Source: Saccharomyces paradoxus (taxonomy: Eukaryota; Ascomycota; Saccharomycetes; Saccharomycetales; Saccharomycetaceae). From it: a DNA stretch of 64,000 nt. The translations under genes were made by a program, and so were the position numbers. Positions 29,401 to 41,492 of this stretch are shown piece after piece (within the stretch, counting starts at the first letter, position 1; every line of letters starts with the position of its first letter). The stretch covers positions 124,001 to 188,000 of the forward strand of contig NC_047490.1 of the NCBI RefSeq assembly GCF_002079055.1. The letters are read 5' to 3'. The notes beneath the pieces were generated by a model. The model was given only the letters and a program-made list of their open reading frames with translations. It searched no databases and was not told where the DNA came from.

Positions 29401-32400
29401 TAAAACCGCAACAGCGATATCAAACCCAGTTCTCAATTGACCATCAGTTTGGACAATAACGTTACGTCTTAAATCATTCAATACTAAAGTTTGATGAGTT
29501 TCAGCTAGACCTAATTCCCATGGTAAACCCGCGTATTTGACACTTGTCCACCTTGCAGCACCTGTACCACCATCATGACCAGAAACCAAGATATGATCCG
29601 CTTTGGCCTTAGCTACACCAGAGGCAACAATACCAACACCGACTTCGGAAACCAATTTTACAGAGATCCCTGCTCTTGGATTAGCACATTTCAAATCATA
29701 GATCAGTTGTTTCAAATCTTCAATAGAATAAATATCATGGTGAGGAGGAGGGGAAATTAACCCGACATTAGGGGTGGAGTGCCTAGTCTTAGCGATATCC
29801 TTAGATACTTTGTGGGCTGGTAATTCACCACCTTCACCAGGCTTAGCACCCTGAGCGATCTTAATTTGGATTTCATCAGCATCAGACAAATAGTATGAAG
29901 TCACACCGAATCTGGCGGAAGCAACTTGTTTGATGGCTGATCTCATGGTGTCACCGTTTTCTTGAACTGCAGAACGTTCTGCATCTTCACCACCTTCACC
30001 ACAGTTAGATTTAGCACCTAAACGATTCATAGCAATTGCCAATGTAGAATGGGCTTCCATAGAAATAGAACCATAAGACATGGCACCTGACGCAAATCTT
30101 CTGGCAATTTCAGTCCATGGTTCAACTTGTTCTAAAGGAATACTACTAGAATTTTCAAAATCTAACTCTAAAAGTCCTCTAAGTGTACAGTCTCTAATTG
30201 CTTCCATTTCCTTTTTGACATATAATTGCCATGAGACATCATTTTTGTTCCTAACGGTATCCTGCAAGGAAGCAATCGCGGTCGGTTCGTTGACGTGTTT
30301 GTAACCACCATCTCTAAAGTGATATTCACCACTTTCTGGTAAATTGACAGACTTGCAAATGGTTTGTCTGGATGGATAACCACGTTCATGTAGGGAAAAA
30401 GCATCTTGAGCCAAATATTCGAAAGTTACACCTCTAATTCTGGAAGAAGTACCCGTGAAACACAAATCGACAATAGAATTATCTAAACCAAGAGCTTCAA
30501 AAATTTGGGCACCCTTGTAGGATGCTAAAGTGGAGATACCCATCTTAGACATGACTTTCAAGATACCTGCATCAATAGCATGCTTGTAATTTTCTAGTAT
30601 TTGTTCTTCATCAAGTGTATCATTATCATTGTTGACATTACGAAGTAAACCTTCTCTGTTCATCCTGACCAAAGTTTCCATGGCTAAGTATGGGTAAACA
30701 CCATCACAACCATAACCTAGTAGGACACAGAAATGATGAATTTCCCTAGCTTCACCTGTTTCCAAGATCAAAGCAACTTGGGAACGTTGCTTGTTTCTGA
30801 TGAGATGATGATGAATAGATGAGATTGCAATCAAGGATGAGATGGAAACTCGGTTGGCACCCATTTTCCTGTCTGAGATTATCAGAATCTTTTTGCCATC
30901 ATCAATTGCTTCACCGGCCAATTTAGTGATTTTGTCAATAGTATCCGTATAACCCAATAGACCCTCGCTCTTATCAAACGTGATATCAATTTCAGCTATA
31001 GACCACGATGGATAGGCCGCTTCAATGTTTTTTAAGGCTTGGAATTCATTCCAATGTAGGATTGGAGATTTCAATAACAAACGATCACATTGGGATGAAT
31101 GCATTTCCAAAAGGTTACCTTGAGGACCTACGTAACATTCTAACGACATGACATTTGCTTCACGGATTGGATCGATCGGAGGGTTGGTCACTTGAGCGAA
31201 CAATTGTCTAAAATAATCATAAAGTAAGACAGGATTTTCGTTTAAGCAGGCTAATGGAGCATCATTACCCATGGAACCTAAAGCTTCCTTACCTGTCAAA
31301 GCCATTGGAGTTAATAGAAAGGAGACCTGTTCGAAGGTATAACCATTGGCCAATAGACGTGGGTCACTTTGAACTTTCAAAGATAATGAATCCTGCGATA
31401 CAAACTCTTTAGACATTAGGTTAGTAGTCTTTGATAGCAAGTCGTCTAGCTTAATGACTTTGGATAACCAAGACTTGAAGTCTTGTCTCTTTGAGATTTG
31501 AGATTTTAACTTTTTAGTATCAACCAATTCACCCAATTGAGTATCCACTAGGAACAAATCACCTGGTTTCAGTTTACCTTTTTGAACAACCAATGAGTTT
31601 TCGATAGGAATGACACCAACCTCTGAAGCACAGATAACTCTGTCATCACTGGTGATATAATAACGACAAGGTCTTAAACCATTTCTATCCAATATAGCAC
31701 CACAGTAACGACCATCAGTGAAAGTCAACAAAGCTGGACCATCCCAAGGCTCCATCAAACATGCAGCCCAGTCATACCATGCCTTTAGGTCAGAATCCAT
31801 ATCCTTATGGTATGCTTCAGGAACCATCATCATAACAGCTTCAGGAAGAGACAATGTGCCATTTATAGTCAATAGTTCTAAAACGTTATCCAATGCAGCA
31901 GAATCGGACCCACCCTCTTCGATAATCGGATATAGTTTATCTAACTCATCCTTGAAAGTTGCGGAATTCATCACACCTTCCCTGGAGCGCATCCAATTCT
32001 TGTTACCTCTTAAGGTGTTGATTTCACCATTATGAGCTAACCAACGTAAAGGTTGAGCTCTATCCCAAGAGGGAAAAGTATTAGTGGAAAATCTTGAATG
32101 GACCAACGCCATATGGGATTTAAAATGTGCATTAGTCAAATCAGGGTAGTAGTTGTACACTTGAGCAGGCGTCAATTGACCCTTGTAAACAATGGTGGTA
32201 TTGTTTAAGGAGCAAACATAAAACCAGTTTTCAAGTCCTATTTGAAGAGAGGCCTCCTTCCTTAAAAGATACAATTGAGTTCTGAATTTAATTTCATTGA
32301 ACTCCAGTTGTTTTTCGTCATATAATGGAACCAATAATGGTTGTAGAATAGTAGGTTCACGAGATAAAGCAACGTCTCCCAAAATTGTAGAGTCTACGGG

Positions 32401-32901
32401 GACGTTTCTCCAACCTAATACTGATAAGTTGAAGGATGCAGCTAAATCCTCGAAAATCTTCTGACATTTAATCAGGGTTTTCTTGTTATTCTTTTCGTTT
32501 TTCTTAAAAAAAACATTACCCACGGCGTATTTGCCCATCTCAGGTATGTCTAGATCAAGATCCAACTTAAATTCTCTTTTCATAAATTCGTGAGGAATAC
32601 CTAGCAGAATACCGGCACCGTCACCGTTACCATCAGATGAAACAGCACCACGATGAGTCATATTGACCAAAAGATATCTAGCGTCGGTAACAATTTTGTG
32701 AGACTGTTCACCATGCTTATTTGCCACGAAACCGACACCGCAGGCGTCATGTTCGTAATCAGGGTCGTAGAGTCCTCGTTTGTCCGGAATCACGTTTGCC
32801 CAAGATTTATGAAGATGGTGTTCATCATTATAGTTTTGAATTGTTCCACCTTCGTAAGCTTCTTCCAATGGATCGAAATTGTCTGATTTCAACACTGGCA
32901 T
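26464..32901 (-). CDS. GLT1: NADH-dependent glutamate synthase (GOGAT) Glt1
   Basis: 2145 residues, the full length of S. cerevisiae Glt1 and the largest gene here. A 53-residue propeptide precedes Cys54 (HDA-CGVGFV), the N-terminal nucleophile of the glutamine amidotransferase domain. The FMN-binding synthase domain follows, with the 3Fe-4S cysteines in CIMLRRCHLNSC near residues 1185-1196, then the GXGXG structural domain. A linker rich in Ala, Lys and Glu (about 1530-1620) joins the fused small subunit, which has CMDCGTPFC and CPAPCEGAC cysteines near 1690-1760, FAD motif GSGPAGLA near 1790 and nucleotide motif GGGDTGND near 1930. It makes two glutamates from glutamine and 2-oxoglutarate. 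The upstream region has a Gcn4 site. Confidence 0.99.
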   Translation of the reverse strand: MPVLKSDNFDPLEEAYEGGTIQNYNDEHHLHKSWANVIPDKRGLYDPDYEHDACGVGFVANKHGEQSHKIVTDARYLLVNMTHRGAVSSDGNGDGAGILLGIPHEFMKREFKLDLDLDIPEMGKYAVGNVFFKKNEKNNKKTLIKCQKIFEDLAASFNLSVLGWRNVPVDSTILGDVALSREPTILQPLLVPLYDEKQLEFNEIKFRTQLYLLRKEASLQIGLENWFYVCSLNNTTIVYKGQLTPAQVYNYYPDLTNAHFKSHMALVHSRFSTNTFPSWDRAQPLRWLAHNGEINTLRGNKNWMRSREGVMNSATFKDELDKLYPIIEEGGSDSAALDNVLELLTINGTLSLPEAVMMMVPEAYHKDMDSDLKAWYDWAACLMEPWDGPALLTFTDGRYCGAILDRNGLRPCRYYITSDDRVICASEVGVIPIENSLVVQKGKLKPGDLFLVDTQLGELVDTKKLKSQISKRQDFKSWLSKVIKLDDLLSKTTNLMSKEFVSQDSLSLKVQSDPRLLANGYTFEQVSFLLTPMALTGKEALGSMGNDAPLACLNENPVLLYDYFRQLFAQVTNPPIDPIREANVMSLECYVGPQGNLLEMHSSQCDRLLLKSPILHWNEFQALKNIEAAYPSWSIAEIDITFDKSEGLLGYTDTIDKITKLAGEAIDDGKKILIISDRKMGANRVSISSLIAISSIHHHLIRNKQRSQVALILETGEAREIHHFCVLLGYGCDGVYPYLAMETLVRMNREGLLRNVNNDNDTLDEEQILENYKHAIDAGILKVMSKMGISTLASYKGAQIFEALGLDNSIVDLCFTGTSSRIRGVTFEYLAQDAFSLHERGYPSRQTICKSVNLPESGEYHFRDGGYKHVNEPTAIASLQDTVRNKNDVSWQLYVKKEMEAIRDCTLRGLLELDFENSSSIPLEQVEPWTEIARRFASGAMSYGSISMEAHSTLAIAMNRLGAKSNCGEGGEDAERSAVQENGDTMRSAIKQVASARFGVTSYYLSDADEIQIKIAQGAKPGEGGELPAHKVSKDIAKTRHSTPNVGLISPPPHHDIYSIEDLKQLIYDLKCANPRAGISVKLVSEVGVGIVASGVAKAKADHILVSGHDGGTGAARWTSVKYAGLPWELGLAETHQTLVLNDLRRNVIVQTDGQLRTGFDIAVAVLLGAESFTLATVPLIAMGCIMLRRCHLNSCAVGIATQDPYLRSKFKGQPEHVINFFYYLIQDLRQIMAKLGFRTIDEMVGHSEKLKKRDDVNAKAINIDLSPILTPAHVIRPGVPTKFTKKQDHKLHTRLDNKLIDEAEVTLDRGLPVNIDASIINTDRALGSTLSYRISKKFGEDGLPKDTVVVNIEGSAGQSFGAFLASGITFILNGDANDYVGKGLSGGIIVIKPPKDSKFKSDENVIVGNTCFYGATSGTAFISGSAGERFAVRNSGATIVVERIKGNNAFEYMTGGRAIVLSQMESLNAFSGATGGIAYCLTSDYDDFVGKINKDTVELESLCDPVEIAFVKNLIQEHWNYTQSDLASRILGNFNYYLKDFVKVIPTDYKKVLLKEKADAAKAKAKATSEYLKKFRSNQEVNDEVNALLIANQKVKEQEKKKSITISNKATLKEPKVVDLEDAVPDAKQLEKNSERIEKTRGFMIHKRRHETHRDPRTRVNDWKEFTNPITKKDAKYQTARCMDCGTPFCLSDTGCPLSNIIPKFNELLFKNQWKLALDKLLETNNFPEFTGRVCPAPCEGACTLGIIEDPVGIKSVERIIIDNAFKEGWIKPCPPSTRTGFTVGVIGSGPAGLACADMLNRAGHKVTVYERSDRCGGLLMYGIPNMKLDKAVVQRRIDLLSAEGVDFVTNTEIGKTISMDELNNKHNAVVYAIGSTIPRDLSIKGRELKNIDFAMQLLESNTKALLDKDLEIIREKIQGKKVIVVGGGDTGNDCLGTSVRHGAASVLNFELLPEPPVERAKDNPWPQWPRVMRVDYGHAEVKEHYGRDPREYCILSKEFIGNDEGEVTAIRTVRVEWKKSQSGVWQMVEIPNSEEIFEADIILLSMGFVGPELISGNDSEVKKTRRGTIATLDDSSYSIDGGKTFACGDCRRGQSLIVWAIQEGRKCAASVDKFLMNGTTYLPSNGGIVQRDYKLLKELASQV

Positions 32902-33589
32902 GCTTTCTTTTTCTATTTCTTTTTCTAGTTCTTCAAAATAAACAAATGGCTAATAAATTAAGAAAAAAGAGAGTAGAAAGATAAAATAAATAAAAAAACT
33001 GAAGCAGAAAAATAAATAAATAAGTTAAACGTTAATCTAATCACTACCTCAATGAGCTAAAAGAAGGGGAAGAGAGCAGCTGAGAGTATCCGTCTGTGTA
33101 GTGTAGGAATGAGATAGCAATTTCCTATCTTCCTATGATGTGGAGAGGATTAGTTTGGTGTGTTATCAAGAAAGATATAAGAATTGATTAATTTGGTAAG
33201 AAATGAAACAATAGGACGAAAAAATACAATAAGATAAGAAAGACCATCAGGACTTATGAATGACTAAGAAAAGCGATTCATTTTTTTTTTTTTTGTTTGG
33301 GCAATTTATTGCATCTATTTTTTTTACGTTTTGCGGGCATCACGTCTGTCGTGATAAATGACTTGGAAATTGTGCGAGCCCTTATCGGAGCCAATCGGAT
33401 TGATGCATTAACACCGAAGTTTACTAGGGCTAAAACCTGCGCTGTATAGGGTTAAAAGGTAGGGCTACTAGGGTCTGAGTCATCAGAGAAAAAGAAATTA
33501 CAATAAGAGTCTTACTTAAGATGAAACAGGACTGGTTGTTATTGTTCATGTATAGATGCCAAGAAAACAAAGTTTTTTTAAAGTGAGGC
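32902..33589. other. GLT1-UGA3 divergent intergenic region
   Basis: About 690 bases. AT-rich near GLT1 (AAATAAATAAA-type leader), with scattered GATAAG/CTTATC elements of the kind bound by GATA nitrogen regulators (for example near 33234 and 33381) and a Gcn4 site. No gene is seen. Confidence 0.6.
33476..33482. promoter_or_regulatory. Gcn4 site TGAGTCA between GLT1 and UGA3
   Basis: TGAGTCA is the exact Gcn4 consensus TGASTCA. It lies about 575 bases upstream of GLT1 and about 110 upstream of UGA3. GLT1 is a known Gcn4-responsive gene in S. cerevisiae; the short distance means UGA3 could respond as well. Confidence 0.6.
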
Positions 33590-35179
33590 ATGAATTATGG
33601 CGTGGAGAAGCTGAAATTGAAGTATTCGAAGCATGGGTGTATTACTTGCAAGATCAGAAAGAAGAGATGCTCTGAAGATAAACCTGTGTGCCGGGACTGT
33701 CGTCGATTAAGTTTCCCCTGTATCTATATATCAGAATCTGTTGATAAGCAGTCTTTGAAAAAGATAAAGGCGGATGTACAGCACCAGTTGATCAGCAAGA
33801 AAAGAAAGCATGCTCCTGACAGTGCTCAGAAGGCGGCCGTGGTCACCCGTGCTCGACAAGTCGTTAGCGATGAACAGGATAACCAGATATATTTGTCAAA
33901 ACCGCTAGAAGATTGCATCTCTCAGAAGCTGGACTCAATGGGATTGCAGCTATACAATTACTACAGGTCTCACCTTGCGAACATAATTTCCATCGCCCCT
34001 ATGAACCAGAACTACTATCTGAACATCTTCTTGCCAATGGCACACGAGAATGACGGTATATTGTTTGCTATTCTTGCTTGGTCAGCCAATCATTTGTCTA
34101 TATCATCATCTAATGAGCTGCGAAAGGATGAAATATTTGTCAACCTGGCGAACAAGTATACATATATGTCGTTAACACATCTGAAGACCAACGAGAGCTC
34201 AAGTGACTATGCCAAACTTGGTTTCCTATATTCGCTAGCGCAAATATTAATTTTATGTGGTTCAGAGATATGTCAGGGTGATGTGAAGTTTTGGAAGATA
34301 TTATTGAATATAGGAAAGAACTTAATTGAAAACCATGTAGGCAGGGATATCTCACGGATACTAACTACTACTACGACAGAAGAGCCGTCCTTGGAAGAGA
34401 GGATAATCTTCCCTAATTTCAACTCCGTTGTTAAGTACTGGCTGATCGTGAATTTTATATACCATGATATTTTGAACTTTAATACAACGTCCTTCCCCAT
34501 CGAACAATACGAGAAATTCTTCCAAAGGGATCATAACTCTTTACCCAACTCGGTCAACTTTATTGAGCCAATAGATTCGCCGATTGAGGAAATAGATCCT
34601 TTAATTGGCATTAACAAGCCTATTTTGCTATTGTTGGGACAAGTCACAAATTTGACGAGATTTTTGCAGACTATGGAACAAGAAGAAATGCTAGAGCACG
34701 GCGATAAAATTTTAAGTTTGCAAGTCGAGATCTATAAATTACAACCTTCGCTCATGGCGCTGGACCATCTGGATGATGAGAAGAAATTTTATTATCTAGA
34801 ATTATTCGAGATAATGAAGATCTCCACCTTGATGTTTTTTCAATTAACTTTATTAAAGATAGACAAAGATTCACTGGAACTGCAGATACTGAGAAACAAA
34901 CTGGATTCAAAACTAGACAAGGTCATCGGAACTTTTTTAGAAGGGTCGTTGTGCTTCCCACTTTTTATTTACGGCGTATGCATTCAGAAGGACGATATAG
35001 AGAACAAAATAGATTTAGAAGCTAAATTCGATGACATTTTGAAACGATATAAATGTTACAATTTTCAAAATGCAAGGTTATTAATGCGGAAAATTTGGCA
35101 AAACGAAGCTGACGGCATCAGTGAGCATGATCTAGTGCATATGATTGACGAATTAGATTACAATATCAATTTTGCTTGA
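33590..35179 (+). CDS. UGA3: Zn2Cys6 transcription factor Uga3 (GABA pathway activator)
   Basis: 529 residues (S. cerevisiae 528). The binuclear zinc cluster is complete: Cys17, Cys20, Cys27, Cys34, Cys37 and Cys44 in CX2CX6CX6CX2CX6C spacing, followed by a basic linker (KKRKH near residue 71). The rest matches the fungal-specific transcription factor middle homology region. Uga3 binds promoters of UGA1, UGA2 and UGA4 and, with Dal81, turns on 4-aminobutyrate use. It lies convergent to UGX2, whose S. cerevisiae orthologue is also connected to GABA-responsive expression. Confidence 0.97.
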   Translation: MNYGVEKLKLKYSKHGCITCKIRKKRCSEDKPVCRDCRRLSFPCIYISESVDKQSLKKIKADVQHQLISKKRKHAPDSAQKAAVVTRARQVVSDEQDNQIYLSKPLEDCISQKLDSMGLQLYNYYRSHLANIISIAPMNQNYYLNIFLPMAHENDGILFAILAWSANHLSISSSNELRKDEIFVNLANKYTYMSLTHLKTNESSSDYAKLGFLYSLAQILILCGSEICQGDVKFWKILLNIGKNLIENHVGRDISRILTTTTTEEPSLEERIIFPNFNSVVKYWLIVNFIYHDILNFNTTSFPIEQYEKFFQRDHNSLPNSVNFIEPIDSPIEEIDPLIGINKPILLLLGQVTNLTRFLQTMEQEEMLEHGDKILSLQVEIYKLQPSLMALDHLDDEKKFYYLELFEIMKISTLMFFQLTLLKIDKDSLELQILRNKLDSKLDKVIGTFLEGSLCFPLFIYGVCIQKDDIENKIDLEAKFDDILKRYKCYNFQNARLLMRKIWQNEADGISEHDLVHMIDELDYNINFA

Positions 35180-35313
35180 ATATTATTAATTTTCTTCTCT
35201 CCGGCGTCCCAAATTATCGTTTCACTATATGAATTTTTTTTTGTAGGATATACGCATTCAAAACGATTTATACCTATACAATGAAGAAATGCTACCTTAA
35301 GAAATAGAATTAT

Positions 35314-35988
35314 TTACCTAATTAACCATTTGAGATGATTATTTTCAGGGGTGTCCGAGTCCACCTCTACAACATCCACTTGGCCGATTTGGTACCTATA
35401 ATCACCTGTCTTGGAGTCCTCCACAAAACTTATGCTTCTCTCAGATTTTCTGCGTGGTCTATCCATTACAGCCATTCTTGAATATGGCGTGTCAGTGCCA
35501 CCAATCATATCTACATCACGGTTGCTTTCCCCTTCGCTTGCGCTATCATCTCCATTCGAGTGAACGTCATGATCCCATACAGGTTTATACGGATTTCCCC
35601 TGGGAAATTCGTGACCATCCAGGACTTGTATCCTTTGATAGCGTTCACTGTCGCCATCCTCATCACTTGCTTCCCTTTCGCATGCGGGGACTTCTCTTTT
35701 CTGCTTTGCAGTTCTTGTTAATTTAGTCTTAGCCTTCAATTTAGCTCTTTTCTTGGAGTTTGCCTTTAATTTACCCTTGATCTTCAAAATTAAATCTTCA
35801 AAGTCGTCTTCGTGTGCATCGTATACTACCTTATACGATTGTTGGTACTGTGTGGCAAATAAGTCCTGGTTCCAGGCAAAACCTTGGCTTTGAGATACAG
35901 ATATTTTGAAATTTGGCCTTATTTCTGCAGTATATGTAAATACCGAACTGGCATTTGAATATACGATAAGTTTCTCTTTATCATCCAT
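35314..35988 (-). CDS. UGX2: Uncharacterised protein Ugx2
   Basis: 224 residues from the ATG at 35988-35986 (MDDKEKLIVY; S. cerevisiae about 223). An earlier in-frame start at 36033 would add 15 residues and seems unlikely. The N-terminal third (about 1-85) alternates hydrophobic and polar residues as in a small folded domain. A Lys-rich segment (about 75-100, KGKLKANSKKRAKLKAK) and an acidic, Asp/Glu/Ser-rich C-terminal region follow, with RPRRKSERS near residue 180 as a possible phosphorylation site. I recognise no family. The S. cerevisiae gene is transcriptionally responsive to GABA-pathway and nitrogen regulators; its molecular role is unknown. Confidence 0.88.
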   Translation of the reverse strand: MDDKEKLIVYSNASSVFTYTAEIRPNFKISVSQSQGFAWNQDLFATQYQQSYKVVYDAHEDDFEDLILKIKGKLKANSKKRAKLKAKTKLTRTAKQKREVPACEREASDEDGDSERYQRIQVLDGHEFPRGNPYKPVWDHDVHSNGDDSASEGESNRDVDMIGGTDTPYSRMAVMDRPRRKSERSISFVEDSKTGDYRYQIGQVDVVEVDSDTPENNHLKWLIR

Positions 35989-38009
<2,021 letters not shown>

Positions 38010-38233
38010 ATAGGTGTTGTTAATTAAACTATGTAAGCATCTCCAAAATTTTCTGAAATTCTTGAAAATCAACGTCCTACATTCTATAAAATGACATATA
38101 TATGTGCACAACAATTACGTTCTCCAGCGGCCTGAAGAAAAAAGTAAGGGTAGAGAAAGTATTTATATAAAAAAATGTAAAAAATAAAAAATACAATGCA
38201 GTTAAATGAATTTTTGACCACGCCTGTTCATAA

Positions 38234-40351
38234 CTACCAACGTACCGAACTATTAAAACCATTACCGAAAGCGCTACTATTACCATCATTGGAAAAATTA
38301 ACGTTAGTTTTGTCGCTTTTTAGCTCGTTAAACGAGCTACCATTCCCATCTCCCTCCTTCGTTGACTTTACCATCGACAACGGTGGTGACATAAATTCCA
38401 TCAAACTAATATCACGGCCTTTGTTATCGTTCCCGTCGGTGCGATCGGTATTGTTGCCACCATTATTATTAACAGAAATATTGTTATTACTGGGGGCACG
38501 TGACGCTGGTCCAATCGTTGATGCGTCTATATAATGATTAGTTTCATTTGCATCAGCATTTATTGATTTTGGACCACCACAGCGTAAGCATACTACGTTT
38601 TTAGCAAAGTTATGATACGTGCACGTAGAACATTTCCAATCCCCTGCTCTAAATGGTATGTTAGACCCACATCCTCCCATACCGACATTGGAATTACAAT
38701 TATTATTATTATTAGTATTAGTATTATTATTATTACTACCGTTATGATGATTGTTATTATGATTGTTATTATTATTGATATTGTTCCCATTACCATTCCC
38801 ATTACCGTTGATGTTGTTATTACTGTTATATCTATTATTGGTCATATTATTAATATTGTTATTGTTATTGTTAATATTATTATTATAACGATAATTTGGG
38901 ACCATATTGTTATTTCCCGAAAAATGATCTGCTATAATTATGGGCGATCCGCTGTTCGATGGTGCCAAGTTCAATGAATTTTGTCGCGACAATGGCGTAA
39001 TTGCAGGAAAATGAGTTCTATTGTATGTCAATGCTGTTGGCGTGGTGTTAGCCACCATATTGAACTCAGGAGCACTATAGGGGTGATTTAATGCAGTGTT
39101 ATTAATGTTGTTCGAAGAACCCGAGTTCACGCGATTGTTTAAGTTATTTCTACTACCATTAGCATTATTATTTGAGATCACAGCATGCATTTGAATATTC
39201 GATGGGGCCGGAAAAGAACATCTAAAACAAGCAGTACGCCTTTGAAAATTTGAAAAACCACAAGATGGGCAATTCCAGTCACCTGGTCTTGGTTTATTTT
39301 TACTTTGGGGGAAAGGTGATAGAATTTCTTGTGCTTTATCGAGTACTCCGGTGGATGAAGGTTGAAGCTCAAGGACATGTTCCACCACCCTTGGTTGCTT
39401 AGTATTTGCCAGGTTAGACAGTATTGATCTCCCATTTAATGCAAGTACTTCAGTAGCTTCTTCATGTGTTTGGAAGACGACAAACCCCGAGATACTATCT
39501 TGATCTTCCACATAGGGACTGTTGTTTAGACTCCAGTTATTATTAACGTTAGATGTATCTTCTACGATGTTTTTAACAGTCCAAAACCCAACAGGTCTAA
39601 CCCCATATTGGGTGAACCATGATTCTAACTCGCTTTGAGTTGTGTCGGGCGGTAAATTATTCATGTACAAAATCTTAGATCTTTCTTGTAAAAACGTTCT
39701 GATATCAGTGTGCGAGTCATATGGCTGTGTTAAGACAGATTTCATATCTTCCGGGGAAGAACACTTTTTGTGTAATTGTATTAGTATTTCCGTGGTCTTT
39801 TTTAAAAGAGAGTATTTCTGTGGAACAGAACCAGCGTCTTCATTTGGGGTTGAAACTTCCAGTATCCTAACCATTTCATCCAAATCCTTCGTATTTTTGG
39901 CCACACTAGCGCTATTACCTTTAGCATTACAATTATTATTCGAGATGGTTTTCTTTTGTCCCAAAATTTCCGGATGGTTGACACACCATCTATCGAATTC
40001 CTTCCATAAATCAAACACTTTCGGATGTTGTAAATAGGAAGTCAGGATGAAGCCATCATCTCTCGCTTGGCGTGGTAAGGTGACACGAATATGCCATGTG
40101 GAACGCAGAGAAACGAGAACAAATTCATCGTTACCAATAATATCATGGATATCTTTGTCCAATTGCACCATTGCGCTCTCCAAGCTTTTCGCCTCCCCAT
40201 TCACTTCAATGTTGGGTAAAGAACTGGTCTCATAGTGGCATACTAATGTTTCAGCGTTCACGATTTGATATGCTATATTTGCAATACGACATTGATCCTT
40301 CGGAGTATCTGGCAAATGCACAACTTGCAGCTCTAGTACCACATAGTGCAT
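38234..40351 (-). CDS. NRP1: Asparagine-rich RNA-binding protein Nrp1
   Basis: 705 residues from the ATG at 40351-40349 (MHYVVLELQV; S. cerevisiae 719). Residues 1-130 resemble an Eri1-like exonuclease fold. An RRM follows at about 226-330 (ILYMNNLPPDT...GFVVFQTHEEA). Two RanBP2-type zinc fingers are clear at about 356-380 (GDWNCPSC...CFRC) and 568-592 (GDWKCSTC...CLRC). Between the fingers lies a long low-complexity region, mostly Asn with runs such as NNNNNINN and NGNGNGNG, of the prion-like type that localises to stress granules. The length difference from S. cerevisiae comes mainly from this Asn region. Confidence 0.95.
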   Translation of the reverse strand: MHYVVLELQVVHLPDTPKDQCRIANIAYQIVNAETLVCHYETSSLPNIEVNGEAKSLESAMVQLDKDIHDIIGNDEFVLVSLRSTWHIRVTLPRQARDDGFILTSYLQHPKVFDLWKEFDRWCVNHPEILGQKKTISNNNCNAKGNSASVAKNTKDLDEMVRILEVSTPNEDAGSVPQKYSLLKKTTEILIQLHKKCSSPEDMKSVLTQPYDSHTDIRTFLQERSKILYMNNLPPDTTQSELESWFTQYGVRPVGFWTVKNIVEDTSNVNNNWSLNNSPYVEDQDSISGFVVFQTHEEATEVLALNGRSILSNLANTKQPRVVEHVLELQPSSTGVLDKAQEILSPFPQSKNKPRPGDWNCPSCGFSNFQRRTACFRCSFPAPSNIQMHAVISNNNANGSRNNLNNRVNSGSSNNINNTALNHPYSAPEFNMVANTTPTALTYNRTHFPAITPLSRQNSLNLAPSNSGSPIIIADHFSGNNNMVPNYRYNNNINNNNNNINNMTNNRYNSNNNINGNGNGNGNNINNNNNHNNNHHNGSNNNNTNTNNNNNCNSNVGMGGCGSNIPFRAGDWKCSTCTYHNFAKNVVCLRCGGPKSINADANETNHYIDASTIGPASRAPSNNNISVNNNGGNNTDRTDGNDNKGRDISLMEFMSPPLSMVKSTKEGDGNGSSFNELKSDKTNVNFSNDGNSSAFGNGFNSSVRW

Positions 40352-40654
40352 AATTCCTGTATCAAAAAATCGCAATAGCAATGCACGATTATCCTAGTGC
40401 TCTTCTTTAGTAATCCTACTTGCATCAAAACCGACATATTCAACTTGTATGTGTTGAAAAATTTTTCACTTTAAACTTTTCCACTGGGCATCGGCATCGG
40501 GCAATGAAAATATATCATCAAAGTCACATTAAACAAGCATATGACAATCCATGGACAAAATACTTTTTAATAAGCACCACTACTGCCAATATCACTATTT
40601 CACAGCTATATATATGTATAAAGGAAGATATACATACATAAAGTCATACAACGC
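40352..40654. other. NRP1 promoter / FAP7 3' region
   Basis: About 300 bases between two minus-strand genes. AT-rich, with TATATATGTATA near the FAP7 end (about 40609-40620). A 73-codon plus-strand frame (40420-40641) has no recognisable content and is not called. Confidence 0.5.
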
Positions 40655-41248
40655 TTAATCACTGTCTTCATCGTCTTCGTCATCACTATGAGGCCCTTGA
40701 TACTCATTCGTTACACCATCTGGATGTTGTTCCATCCACATCTTTTCCCAGGTAACAATACGAGATACGTTAGATACCATGTCTTCTTTTGTATCGCTTT
40801 GTAGCTCTACCACAATGTGTGGTTCGTATGACTCCACGGCATCTTGTTTGACAACGCCCATAATCTCAGCATCGAGGTTTTCCTCGATCTTGGAGTCATG
40901 GTACCCTCTCGCATGTAATCTTGAATATAAATTAGAGTTGTCGCATCTCAAAACCACTACCAAGTCAATGAGCCTCTCTGGGAACACGTCATTCACATGC
41001 CAATCAATAATACTGTTTCCCTGTCTCAAGAGTGGCTCTAGCATGTCCAGCAATTTGTCTTCATCGACAATGTGTGATTTACGACCCTCATCATATCCTT
41101 CAAAACAGTCATTATCCTTGGCAAAATCCGAAATGTTATAATATTTGTAGCCCTTCAATTTATTTTTTAAAAGCTCACAAGTAGACGATTTCCCACATCC
41201 CGGTGTTCCCGTAACTATAATATTCGGTCCATACCGTCTTGATTCCAT
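40655..41248 (-). CDS. FAP7: Fap7 adenylate-kinase-like NTPase for 40S ribosome maturation
   Basis: 197 residues, as in S. cerevisiae. The P-loop GTPGCGKS occupies residues 14-21, and the rest follows the compact adenylate-kinase-like (hCINAP/AK6) fold, with VVVLRCDNSNLYSRLHARGY near 97-116 as the lid and nucleotide region. The tail is acidic (HSDDEDDEDSD). Fap7 binds ribosomal protein uS11 (Rps14) and is needed for the final cleavage of 20S pre-rRNA to 18S. It is divergent from CDC36, with 244 bases between starts. Confidence 0.97.
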   Translation of the reverse strand: MESRRYGPNIIVTGTPGCGKSSTCELLKNKLKGYKYYNISDFAKDNDCFEGYDEGRKSHIVDEDKLLDMLEPLLRQGNSIIDWHVNDVFPERLIDLVVVLRCDNSNLYSRLHARGYHDSKIEENLDAEIMGVVKQDAVESYEPHIVVELQSDTKEDMVSNVSRIVTWEKMWMEQHPDGVTNEYQGPHSDDEDDEDSD

Positions 41249-41492
41249 CTCTATATAATGACGAATTTCTTTATTATCCGATAGCTCCCCTCTTCGAATC
41301 TTGTATATGTTTTATAAAGATTGTGTTCTTATTAGCAAATATGTAATTATTTGAATATTTTTATAACTGCGGAAAAGCGAGGCGAATACAAATAAAATAG
41401 TCAGAGAGCAGGCATTTTTTTAATCAAGATATACAAAAACTGCAAGAGAAAACAGGAAAAGGAGAGAATAGAAATACACTATCGCCTACACA